Notes under the pieces: generated by a model
The model's database searches: none
What the model was told of the DNA's origin: nothing
The model's input: only the letters and a program-made list of their open reading frames with translations
Position numbers and translations under genes: made by a program
Part shown: in pieces, positions 17,003-25,110 of the stretch
How positions within the stretch are numbered: the first letter of the stretch is position 1
Layout: each line of letters starts with the position of its first letter
Source of the DNA: Gillisia sp.
GTDB lineage: Bacteria > Bacteroidota > Bacteroidia > Flavobacteriales > Flavobacteriaceae
Direction: 5' to 3'
Length of the DNA stretch: 64,000 bases
NCBI GenBank assembly: GCA_024635655.1
Contig: JAGXIL010000007.1
Coordinates: forward strand, 124,001-188,000

Positions 17003-18217
17003 ATGATATATGCAGAGCGTCCGGCAAATGAAAAAAGCAGGTTAAAGACGCTTGAAAATTTGCAGTTGCTAAACTCCGACCCTGAAGAAAGTTACGACAA
17101 CATCACTAAACTGGCCTCCTTTATTTGTGAGACTCCCGTTTCCTTAATAACATTAATGGCAGATGAGAAACAGTGGTTCAAATCAAAAGTAGGAACAGAA
17201 ATCACTGAGTCTCCCAGAGATATTACCCATTGTTCTCATTCTATGTTATACCCTGATGAGTTAATGGAAGTTCCGGATACGAGAATTGATGAAAGATTTT
17301 CTGATAATCCTTTTACTACAGGTACTCCTCAAATTTTATTTTATGCAGGTATGCCCTTGAAGGCCCACAATGGTACTGTTATGGGAACTTTATGTGTGCT
17401 GGATACTAAACCGAACTCTCTAAATTCTGAAAAAAGGGAAGCCTTAAAGGCTTTGGCAAAGCAGGTAGAAAACTTGTTTGAATTAAGAAGGCATAATTTG
17501 AAACTTGAAAAAACATCAAAAGAGCTCAAAGCCAAAAATACCCAGCTAAAGGATTTTGCAGGAATAGTGTCTCACGATATGAAAATGCCTCTCGCCAATA
17601 TGATCATAACCACAGATTTGTTGAAGGCGAAGTATGCCAAAAACTTTGACGAAGAGGGATTGGAATATTTGAATTATTTAAAACAATCTTCTTTTAAACT
17701 GAGTAATTATATCACCGGAATTCTGCAACATTACGAAAGTGATAGTTTAACAGAAGCAAATAAAGAAGAGTTTGATATTCACGATCTACTTGAAGAAATT
17801 ATAGACCTTCTAAATATAAATTACAACTGCGTAATTAATTTGCCGGAGGAAAATCTAATTATGAAGTGTAACAGGATTGCTTTGGAGCAAATATTTTTAA
17901 ACCTCATTGGGAACAGTCTTAAATACAACAATAAAGAAGAAATTCAAATAGATGTTGTTTGCACAAATGGGGGCAGGTTTTATAATTTTTCGGTTAAAGA
18001 TAATGGCGTGGGAATTCCTAAAGATAAACAGGAAGAGATCTTTGAACTTTTTACAGTTATTGAGGAAAAAGACAGGACAGGAAACCGGGGAAACGGGATT
18101 GGTCTTTCCACGGTTAAAAAACTGGTCACTTCTTTGGGAGGCGAAATAACGGTAGAATCACAGGTTAATAAAGGAACTACCTTTAATTTTTCGATAGACA
18201 GGGAAACTTGTGATTGA
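17003..18217 (+). CDS. Soluble GAF-domain sensor histidine kinase
   Basis: A 404-residue cytoplasmic kinase without membrane segments. Residues of about 25-160 form a GAF sensor (VSLITLMADEKQWFKSKVG, MGTLCVLD). A short coiled coil (165-185) leads to the HisKA domain with phospho-acceptor His191 in VSHDMKMPLANM. The catalytic ATPase domain has the N-box NLIGNSLKYNN, G1 DNGVGIP and G2 GNGIGLSTVKKL. No response regulator is nearby, so it is an orphan. A paralogue of the same layout follows 81 bp later. The GAF ligand is unknown; the HCSHS motif near residue 76 carries a Cys and two His that could take part in sensing. Confidence 0.9.
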   Translation: MIYAERPANEKSRLKTLENLQLLNSDPEESYDNITKLASFICETPVSLITLMADEKQWFKSKVGTEITESPRDITHCSHSMLYPDELMEVPDTRIDERFSDNPFTTGTPQILFYAGMPLKAHNGTVMGTLCVLDTKPNSLNSEKREALKALAKQVENLFELRRHNLKLEKTSKELKAKNTQLKDFAGIVSHDMKMPLANMIITTDLLKAKYAKNFDEEGLEYLNYLKQSSFKLSNYITGILQHYESDSLTEANKEEFDIHDLLEEIIDLLNINYNCVINLPEENLIMKCNRIALEQIFLNLIGNSLKYNNKEEIQIDVVCTNGGRFYNFSVKDNGVGIPKDKQEEIFELFTVIEEKDRTGNRGNGIGLSTVKKLVTSLGGEITVESQVNKGTTFNFSIDRETCD

Positions 18218-18298
18218 TAATTATATTATAAAATTCTTAAAAAGAAAATTATTATTCCTAATATTGGTTCAGTGAATAGCAATTAGATTGCTTAATCA

Positions 18299-19498
18299 AT
18301 GGAAAGAAATTACGCATCAAACGAAAACCTGCGGGCATTTGTACTAGAAAGTTATAATCTCACAAAATTTACCAACAATCCGGATTTTGATGAAATTACC
18401 CATCTGATCGCTTCAATATGTAAAGTTCCAGTTTCCTCTTTAAGCATAATTTATCCTTCCAAAATAAAATTCATTTCTCAATTTGGTATGGAAGTGGATG
18501 AAAGGGACAGAGAAAATTCTTTTTCACAAGCTACTTTTTCCTCCGGAAAAAGAATCTTCACATTAAATTATAATGATGCCCCTTCCCTATTTGATGATGC
18601 AGAAAAAACACTTGGTAAAAAATTTAGCTTTTACGCAGGGGTCCTTCTCAAGGATCCAAGTGGATACCCGTTAGGAGCACTTAATATCCTTGATACACAA
18701 GAAAGGCAGCTGGAAGACAACCAGATCCATGCTTTAAAGGTTCTTGCAAATCAAAGCATGAAACTTATTGAATTTAGAAAACAAAAGCATCAGTTTCAGG
18801 TTGTCCAAAATAAGTTAAAACAAAAATATGAGGAACTGGAAAAATTTGCAAGCCTTGTTTCTCACGATATCAAATCTCCTCTCGCTAATATTATTTCTCT
18901 CACTGAACTTTTAAGGGAAGAGAATGTTGGGAAATTAGACGAGGAAACAGTTCAGTACCTAAATTACCTGGTTGAATCCTCGTATGCCCTTCGCAATTAT
19001 GTTGACGGAATTTTAAGTTTTTACAGAAGTGATCATATTCTTGATAAGGATAATGAGAATGTAGATCTACATCAGTTATTACAGGGTATTGCCAAACTAT
19101 ATGATGTCTCTGAGGATGTGATCATCGAGTATCCCCGGGAGGCCAATTTAAAAAATGTCAATAAGGCAGCTCTTACCCAGGTTTTTCTCAATCTCATTAG
19201 CAATGGATTAAAATATAACAATAAACCTGTACGAAAAATAGAAATTGAATTTGAAGACCAGGATCCCTTCTACTTCTTTAAGATAATTGATAATGGCGAA
19301 GGTTTTCCCGAAGATCAGGCAGATAAAATATTTGAGCTTTTTAGTACCCTTGATACTGTAGACAGGGATGGAAATCCCGGAAGCGGTATTGGTCTTGCCA
19401 CAGTACAAAAACTTGTTAAGAGTATGGGAGGAAGTATAAAAGTTGAATCTACCCCTGGCAAAGGCAGCTCCTTTAGTTTCACAATTCAGCGACTTTAA
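18299..19498 (+). CDS. Second GAF-domain sensor histidine kinase
   Basis: A 399-residue paralogue of the preceding kinase with the same order: GAF (about 25-160), coiled linker, HisKA with His189 in VSHDIKSPLANI, and HATPase with NLISNGLKYNN, DNGEGFP and GSGIGLATVQKL. The GAF differs most: the HCSHS segment of the first kinase is replaced by SFSQAT, so the two probably sense different signals or one has lost its sensor residues. Soluble, no receiver domain, no regulator adjacent. A duplication followed by sensor divergence is the simplest reading. Confidence 0.9.
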   Translation: MERNYASNENLRAFVLESYNLTKFTNNPDFDEITHLIASICKVPVSSLSIIYPSKIKFISQFGMEVDERDRENSFSQATFSSGKRIFTLNYNDAPSLFDDAEKTLGKKFSFYAGVLLKDPSGYPLGALNILDTQERQLEDNQIHALKVLANQSMKLIEFRKQKHQFQVVQNKLKQKYEELEKFASLVSHDIKSPLANIISLTELLREENVGKLDEETVQYLNYLVESSYALRNYVDGILSFYRSDHILDKDNENVDLHQLLQGIAKLYDVSEDVIIEYPREANLKNVNKAALTQVFLNLISNGLKYNNKPVRKIEIEFEDQDPFYFFKIIDNGEGFPEDQADKIFELFSTLDTVDRDGNPGSGIGLATVQKLVKSMGGSIKVESTPGKGSSFSFTIQRL

Positions 19499-19531
19499 AC
19501 CTTCTGTACATAAAAACCCGGTGGCTTTTTA

Positions 19532-19539
19532 TATATTTG
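19532..19539 (+). promoter_or_regulatory. -7 box (TATATTTG) for BatA-type gene
   Basis: Perfect TAnnTTTG ending 19 bp before the ATG at 19559. The leader would be short. No clear -33 element. Confidence 0.45.
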
Positions 19540-19558
19540 ATCTATATACAAAATCTAC

Positions 19559-21478
19559 ATGCAGTTTAATCATCCCGAAGTTTTATATGCGCTCTTCTTA
19601 CTGATTATACCAATAATAATTCATTTTTTTCAGCTGCGAAAGTTTAGGAGAGAAAGCTTTACGAATGTAAAATTTCTAAAACGTCTCACCCAACAAAGCC
19701 GTAAAAGTTCCCGCCTTAAAAAATGGCTCGTCCTGGCAACCCGTTTATTACTTCTGGCCTGTATCATTTTTGCCTTTGCCAGACCCTACTTCCCCGGAGA
19801 ACAAATTGATCCCGATACTGTAGAAACCGTTATTTATTTAGACAATTCCTATAGCATGGAAGCGGCAGGACCACGTGGCCGACTTTTGGACAGAAGTGTA
19901 CAGGAGCTTCTTGAACAACTTCCGGAAGAGAGGAACTTCACACTTATAACCAACAATGATCTATTTGAAAATGCATCAAAACAGGATATTCAGAAAATAG
20001 AATACACAGCAACTCCCCTGGATTTTAATTCGGTTTTATTAAATGCAAAAAGTAGTTTTTCCAAAGACACTTGGACAACTAAAAACCTGTTGCTCCTTTC
20101 TGACTTTCAGGAAAATTTTAAATTTTCCTTAGCCTCTGATGCTTCAGATATTAACTTTTACCCCTTGCCCAAAAGACCACAGCGACTCGAAAACATAAGT
20201 ATTGATACCTTACTTCAAACCGGGGAGAATCTTGGAGCAAGAAAACTTGTGGTAGAATTAAAATTTTCCGGAGATCGTCCCGGAAGTGTTCCTGTGTCTT
20301 TCTATAATGGCGAGGATCTATTAGGTAAATCAAGTGTAGATTTTAGCGAGGGGAATGTTCAGGAAATCACATTTCCTGTAGAAGATCCCGTAATTTTAAA
20401 TGGAAGAATAGAGATAGAAGACAATGGACTGCAGTTCGATAACACATTGTATTTCACTTTTAATGAAGTGCGGCCAATAAAAATCACCAGTATTAATGAA
20501 ACAGATCCCAGGTTTTTAGAATTGATCTTTTCTTCTGAAGAATTTGATTTTATGCCTATGCCGGCAAATGAAGTTGATTACAATACCCTGGCCGATTCAC
20601 AGGTGATCGTGTTAAATGAACTTCAGGATCTTTCAGGATCTCTTTTAAATACCCTGATACAAAAAAAAGAAAGTGATGCCGTTTTCATCATTATCCCTTC
20701 TCCTGAAGAAATTGGAACCGGATTAGAAAATTTTATCAGGGAACTCGGCTTTTCAGGATTTGGAAATAAAATTGAACAGGAAAAACGGATCACAGGAATA
20801 TCCTTTCAACATCCTTTATTTTCAGAAGTTTTTGAAGAAGAGGTGAAAAATTTCGAATATCCAAAAGTCCAGGTTTCATATAGCTTAACAGGAAGCAACT
20901 ATGCTTCCGTACTTAGATTTGAAGATAATAGCCCATTTTTGGCTGAGGCCGGGGGGAATTTTATTTTTACAGCCCCCTTGAATCTGATTAATTCAAATTT
21001 TAGACAGTCCCCCCTGGTGGTGCCTTCATTATTTAATATGGGAGCATCGGCATTAAAACCCGGGCAGCCATATTATTTATTGGGAAGTACCAACAGGATT
21101 GAAGTTCCGGTAGAGCTGCAGGAAGACGAAATTCTTGAGATTACTTCCCTTGACCTTAACTTCATTCCGCAACAACAAACTTTTGCAAATAAAGTTGAGA
21201 TAATAACCGATGAACTTCCAGGGGCACCCGGTAATTACAATGTGCTTAATAATGAAAATTTGTTAATGGGCATAAGCTATAATGTAAACCGGAAGGAAAG
21301 TGACCTCAGTTACAAAGATTTATCAGATAATGAGGAAGTCAATGTAGTTAGCAACCTTTCGGAATATTTTACTTCCGCAGGCTATAATCAGGAAGATGAT
21401 TTTTTTTGGAAATGGTTTGTTACTTTTGCCATAATATTTTTACTTATAGAAACGCTTCTTCTAAAATATTTAAAATGA
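19559..21478 (+). CDS. BatA-type membrane protein with vWA-like domain
   Basis: A 639-residue inner-membrane protein. It starts with the BatA N-terminal region: helix about 8-25, the KFLKRLTQQSRKSSRLKKW basic stretch, and a second helix 56-75. A von Willebrand A-like domain follows, with MIDAS-type residues D95, S97 and S99 in YLDNSYSM. The large middle part is periplasmic and beta-rich, and a final helix lies near 615-635. Unlike BatA of aerotolerance operons, no MoxR ATPase or other Bat gene is nearby. Function is unclear; perhaps an envelope scaffold. Its stop overlaps the next start (ATGA), indicating translational coupling. Confidence 0.85.
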   Translation: MQFNHPEVLYALFLLIIPIIIHFFQLRKFRRESFTNVKFLKRLTQQSRKSSRLKKWLVLATRLLLLACIIFAFARPYFPGEQIDPDTVETVIYLDNSYSMEAAGPRGRLLDRSVQELLEQLPEERNFTLITNNDLFENASKQDIQKIEYTATPLDFNSVLLNAKSSFSKDTWTTKNLLLLSDFQENFKFSLASDASDINFYPLPKRPQRLENISIDTLLQTGENLGARKLVVELKFSGDRPGSVPVSFYNGEDLLGKSSVDFSEGNVQEITFPVEDPVILNGRIEIEDNGLQFDNTLYFTFNEVRPIKITSINETDPRFLELIFSSEEFDFMPMPANEVDYNTLADSQVIVLNELQDLSGSLLNTLIQKKESDAVFIIIPSPEEIGTGLENFIRELGFSGFGNKIEQEKRITGISFQHPLFSEVFEEEVKNFEYPKVQVSYSLTGSNYASVLRFEDNSPFLAEAGGNFIFTAPLNLINSNFRQSPLVVPSLFNMGASALKPGQPYYLLGSTNRIEVPVELQEDEILEITSLDLNFIPQQQTFANKVEIITDELPGAPGNYNVLNNENLLMGISYNVNRKESDLSYKDLSDNEEVNVVSNLSEYFTSAGYNQEDDFFWKWFVTFAIIFLLIETLLLKYLK

Positions 21479-22734
21479 AAATACTCATTCGGTCGGCAAA
21501 GATTGTAGATGTTACTTCCCCTTACCATAATAAATCGGCCGACATATTTATTCAGGACGGCATAATTAAGGAAATAGGAAATTCATTAGAGATCGAAAAT
21601 CTTGACAGAGAAATTCAGCTGGAAGACCTGCATGTTTCCCAAGGATGGTTTGACAGTAGCGTGAGTTTTGGAGAACCCGGATATGAAGAGAGAGAAACTA
21701 TAGCGAACGGCCTGGAAACAGCTGCTTACAGCGGGTTCACGGTAATTGCGCTCAATGCAAACACAGATCCTGTAATAGACAATAATGGCGCGGTTACTTC
21801 CATCAAATCAAAAGCAAAAGGGCACCCGGTAAAAATTCACCCAATAGGTGCTTTAACCCGAAGATCAAAAGGAGAGGATCTGGCAGAATTATATGATATG
21901 CACCAGGCAGGAGCCATTGCTTTTGGGGATTATAAGAAGGCTGTAATGCATCCTAATATGCTAAAATTAGCCTTGCAATATGCCCAGAATTTTGAGGGAT
22001 TGATACTTTCCTTTCCCCAGGATAATGATATCGCCGGAAAAGGATTGGTAAATGAAGACGAAAACAGTACGCAACTTGGACTTAGAGGTATCCCCCCTTT
22101 AGCTGAAGAATTGCAGGTTAAAAGAGATCTTGCCATTTTGGAATACACTGGAGGAAAATTGCATATCCCAACAATTTCAACCGCAAAGTCTGTAGAGCTT
22201 ATCAAAGAAGCTAAAGAAAAAGGGCTGGACGTGAGCTGCAGTGTTGCCATCCACAACCTGATATTTTCTGATGATCTTTTGCTGGACTTTGATACCAACG
22301 CCAAAGTTTTACCTCCACTAAGGAGTAATGTTCAAATTAAAGAGCTATTCAAAGGTTTAAAAGATAAAACCATTGATTTTGTAACCAGTGACCATAATCC
22401 TATAGATATAGAACACAAAAAAGTTGAATTTGAGCATGCATTGTTCGGAACTATAGGCCTGGAAACCGCTTTTGGAACTTTATTAAGCATAGGAACTCTT
22501 GAAGAAACTGTAGATCTTTTAACAAGGGGTAGAACCCGCTTTGGACTGGAATCAGCTGAAATAGCAGAAGGAAGTACAGCAGATCTCACCCTCTTCACTC
22601 CAAAGGGAAGAGAAAAATATACAAAAGAACAAATTAGATCTACGTCCAAAAACAGCATTTTTCTCAATGCTGAGTTATTAGGAAAAGTTTACGGGATAAT
22701 CGTCGGTGATCAATGGAATTTAAAAGAAAATTAA
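21475..22734 (+). CDS. Dihydroorotase-like protein, metal ligands lost
   Basis: A 419-residue amidohydrolase-fold protein aligning with dihydroorotase. Where active enzymes read D-x-H-V-H-F-R-E-P-G, this protein has D60-S-S-V-S-F-G-E-P-G, so both metal histidines (now Ser62 and Ser64) and the substrate arginine (now Gly66) are gone. The usual His-Ala-Glu-Asp site reads SFPQD near residue 180. The TSDHNP motif near 305 is kept. It is therefore probably not a working dihydroorotase; it may be a structural partner of aspartate transcarbamoylase, like PyrC' of Pseudomonas, or have a new role. ATG 21475 overlaps the upstream stop. Confidence 0.85.
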   Translation: MKILIRSAKIVDVTSPYHNKSADIFIQDGIIKEIGNSLEIENLDREIQLEDLHVSQGWFDSSVSFGEPGYEERETIANGLETAAYSGFTVIALNANTDPVIDNNGAVTSIKSKAKGHPVKIHPIGALTRRSKGEDLAELYDMHQAGAIAFGDYKKAVMHPNMLKLALQYAQNFEGLILSFPQDNDIAGKGLVNEDENSTQLGLRGIPPLAEELQVKRDLAILEYTGGKLHIPTISTAKSVELIKEAKEKGLDVSCSVAIHNLIFSDDLLLDFDTNAKVLPPLRSNVQIKELFKGLKDKTIDFVTSDHNPIDIEHKKVEFEHALFGTIGLETAFGTLLSIGTLEETVDLLTRGRTRFGLESAEIAEGSTADLTLFTPKGREKYTKEQIRSTSKNSIFLNAELLGKVYGIIVGDQWNLKEN

Positions 22735-22767
22735 TTAAATTAAATAATAAAATTAAATTATCCTGGC

Positions 22768-23094
22768 ATGAATACCACAGCTGAAACCGGAAAAACCGCT
22801 GCTATTGTTGCTTACTTGACCATCATTGGGACCATTATTGCCTATTTCATGAATAATGACACCAAGAATTCATTTGCCTCTTTTCATATTCGGCAGGCTT
22901 TGGGGATCTATATCACCTTTTACTTATTGGGTGCCTTTGTAAGTATTTTTGACAGCTGGATGATCACCTATGCGTTCTGGATTTTTATTATAATCCTTTT
23001 GGGATATGGTTTGGTAACTGCAATTCAGGGAGAACAAAAAGAAGTCCCAATTTTGGGAGCACAATTTCAAAAATGGTTTAGCACAATACAATAA
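22768..23094 (+). CDS. DUF4870-like small membrane protein
   Basis: A 108-residue inner-membrane protein with three hydrophobic segments (about 10-28, 45-65, 68-88). The pattern KTAAIVAYLTIIGTIIAYF, then FASFHIRQALGIYI, matches the DUF4870/Tic20-like group, in which the FH-RQALG motif is diagnostic. The function is unknown. The esterase gene starts at the base after its stop codon, so the two are surely co-transcribed, and probably with the BatA and dihydroorotase-like genes too. Confidence 0.8.
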   Translation: MNTTAETGKTAAIVAYLTIIGTIIAYFMNNDTKNSFASFHIRQALGIYITFYLLGAFVSIFDSWMITYAFWIFIIILLGYGLVTAIQGEQKEVPILGAQFQKWFSTIQ

Positions 23095-23754
23095 ATGATC
23101 ACAAAAAATCTATCCTTACACCATATAATCAAAGAACCAAAAATAAAACAGGAAAAGTCACCGGTAATTATATTGCTTCACGGGTATGGAAGTGATGCAA
23201 ATGATCTTTTCGCCTTTGCATCTGAGTTACCTGAGGAGTTGTATGTAATTTCTGCCCAGGCCCCTTATCCTATGCCACCTTATGGAAATGCATGGTATGC
23301 TATAAATTTTAATTCAACCCAGGGCAAGTTCAGTGATAATATACAGGCTGTGAAGTCCAGGGATCTTATCCTTCAATTTGTAGAAGAGGTTATAGAAAAT
23401 TATCCTGTAGATCCTGATAATGTTACCCTATTGGGTTTTAGCCAGGGAACCATATTAAGTTATGCCGTAGCATTAAGCCATCCTGAAAAGATAAAAAATG
23501 TAGTTGCGCTCAGTGGGTATATTAATGAAGAAATAATTGAGGAAGATTATCGAAAAAATGACTTTTCAAATCTTTCTGTATATGCTTCCCATGGGAGCCA
23601 GGACCAGGTAATTCCGGTAAGTTGGGCAAGAAGAAATCCGCAGATCCTGAAAGAATTGAATATTGATCATGTGTATTCTGAATTTGGTGTTGGCCATGGA
23701 GTAGCTCCGGCAAATCTTCTGGAACTTAAAAACTGGCTTAAGGAACATATTTAA
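23095..23754 (+). CDS. Alpha/beta-hydrolase, carboxylesterase/phospholipase type
   Basis: A 219-residue cytoplasmic esterase of the small carboxylesterase group. The oxyanion motif LLHGYGSD is near residue 28, the nucleophile Ser116 is in GFSQGT, the acid is Asp in GSQDQVIP near 168, and the His is in GVGHGVAP near 201. Such enzymes hydrolyse short acyl esters or lysophospholipids; the natural substrate is unknown. The ATG directly follows the stop of the DUF4870 gene. Its 3' end overlaps the convergent gene by four bases. Confidence 0.88.
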   Translation: MITKNLSLHHIIKEPKIKQEKSPVIILLHGYGSDANDLFAFASELPEELYVISAQAPYPMPPYGNAWYAINFNSTQGKFSDNIQAVKSRDLILQFVEEVIENYPVDPDNVTLLGFSQGTILSYAVALSHPEKIKNVVALSGYINEEIIEEDYRKNDFSNLSVYASHGSQDQVIPVSWARRNPQILKELNIDHVYSEFGVGHGVAPANLLELKNWLKEHI

Positions 23755-24248
23755 TCTACAGGATACAAAAAGGACTTTTCGGTGTTTAGATTAAGGTTGT
23801 TATCTTCATCGATTTCATAGGTGATAAATAATTCCCCCCAATAGGTTCCATCAGTAAAATCTGCAAGGATCCATTTGTGGTTAAGGATCTTCATTTTGTT
23901 TATGCGCATGATGCCGTTCATTCCTGCGAAGGGAACCAGCTCATTGTCTTCATTTGCCTGGTTTCTGCTAATTATCGCCTCTTTTAAGGTGTTTTCTATT
24001 GTTTCAGGATCTATTCCCTGCTCTTCAAAATATGAAATTGCCTGTTCATTATTTTCAAGTGAAAAGTAACTGTGCTCCATATTAGACTGAGTTAGCCCCT
24101 GGTTTTGAAGCTGTGACTCTTCCAGTTTTTCCTCCAGGCTTTCAATAGTTGCATTTTGAGAATCCAGGATCTTTTTATCATTCACATAAATAAAGATCGT
24201 GAACATTAAAGTAAAAATAAAGAGGTACAAAAAGATCTTACTTCGCAT
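23751..24248 (-). CDS. Membrane-anchored coiled-coil protein, unknown
   Basis: A 165-residue protein with an N-terminal membrane anchor or uncleaved signal (residues 4-22), then a coiled coil (about 30-60, SQNATIESLEEKLEESQLQN), then a soluble domain containing FAGMNGIMRINKMKILNHKWI and DGTYWGELFITYEID. I do not recognise the family. It starts inside the MBL gene's stop (TAATG), so translation is coupled and the two proteins probably act together or at least in fixed ratio. Likely periplasmic by topology. Confidence 0.7.
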   Translation of the reverse strand: MRSKIFLYLFIFTLMFTIFIYVNDKKILDSQNATIESLEEKLEESQLQNQGLTQSNMEHSYFSLENNEQAISYFEEQGIDPETIENTLKEAIISRNQANEDNELVPFAGMNGIMRINKMKILNHKWILADFTDGTYWGELFITYEIDEDNNLNLNTEKSFLYPVD

Positions 24249-25009
24249 TAAATTTCAATTTTAAGATTATCATAGGCTAAGAAAACGTTTTTCGGGAGCT
24301 GCGCCTGCACTTCTTCGTGAAAGCCCATAACGTGGCTAATATGGGTTAGGTAAGCCCTTTCGGGCTTTACTTCTTCAATAAAGTCCAAGGCATCCCTGAG
24401 GCTGAAATGAGATGGATGTTTTTCCTGTCTCAGAGCATTTACCACTAGCACCTTGACGCCTTTAAGTTTTTCGGTTTCAGAGGGCTCAATGGTCTTTACA
24501 TCGGTTAAATATGCAAATTGATCAAAGCGGAAACCAAAGACCTGTACCTGGTTGTGCATGACATTTACCGGCTGTATTTCCAGATCTTTAAATTTAAAGG
24601 GTTGATTTTTTATTTCATTAACCAGTACACTGGGAGCGCCCGGATATTTGTTCTCGTTCTCAAAGACATAAGCAAATCGATTTTTGAGAGATCCCAACAC
24701 ACGTTTATGACAATAAATAGGAATATCCCCCTGCCTGAAGAAAAATGGCCTTATATCGTCCAGGCCGGCTGTATGATCATTGTGCTCGTGAGTGTAAAGA
24801 ATAGCATCTACATAATTTATTTTGTTGGCCAACATTTGAGCCCTGAAATCGGGACCGCAGTCTACCAGGATATTATATTCATTCCAACTTACCAATACCG
24901 AAACCCTAAGCCGTTTATCGCGGGGGTCATTACTTAAACATACCGGGTGATCACTTCCTATAACCGGTATACCCTGGGAGGTCCCGGTACCCAAAAATAT
25001 TACTTCCAA
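24248..25009 (-). CDS. MBL-fold metallo-hydrolase, PhnP-like
   Basis: A 253-residue metallo-beta-lactamase-fold hydrolase. It has the metal site H74-x-H76-x-D78-H79 in THEHNDHTAGLDDIRPF and an early GTGTSQGIPVIG motif. This layout is that of PhnP-like cyclic phosphodiesterases and the lipoate/RNase Z-related group. The exact substrate is unknown; a nucleotide or sugar cyclic phosphate is the best family-based guess. Translation seems to start at TTG 25009, since no ATG lies near. It is the first gene of a two-gene unit with the coiled-coil protein. Confidence 0.85.
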   Translation of the reverse strand: MEVIFLGTGTSQGIPVIGSDHPVCLSNDPRDKRLRVSVLVSWNEYNILVDCGPDFRAQMLANKINYVDAILYTHEHNDHTAGLDDIRPFFFRQGDIPIYCHKRVLGSLKNRFAYVFENENKYPGAPSVLVNEIKNQPFKFKDLEIQPVNVMHNQVQVFGFRFDQFAYLTDVKTIEPSETEKLKGVKVLVVNALRQEKHPSHFSLRDALDFIEEVKPERAYLTHISHVMGFHEEVQAQLPKNVFLAYDNLKIEI

Positions 25010-25066
25010 GCCTGTTATTTTTATTACAAAAGTAGGTATAATTTTTTTCTATAGACGGCCATTTAG

Positions 25067-25074
25067 TACCTTTG
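25067..25074 (+). promoter_or_regulatory. -7 box (TACCTTTG)
   Basis: Fits TAnnTTTG, 37 bp before the ATG at 25111. The TTG at 25072 belongs to this box and is unlikely to start translation. Confidence 0.5.
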
Positions 25075-25110
25075 TCCTACTTAACCGGTTTATATCTAAA
25101 GGAGAAAATT

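Noticed and set aside
19559-21478. Bat aerotolerance operon
   Set aside because: Only one BatA-type gene is present, with no MoxR, BatB, BatC, BatD or BatE nearby.
22735-22767. Short repeats of aaattaaatt between two genes
   Set aside because: Ordinary A/T-rich intergenic sequence, too short and irregular to be a functional repeat array.
24518-24937. 139-residue plus-strand frame inside the MBL hydrolase gene
   Set aside because: Overlaps the catalytic core of a clear metallo-hydrolase on the other strand.
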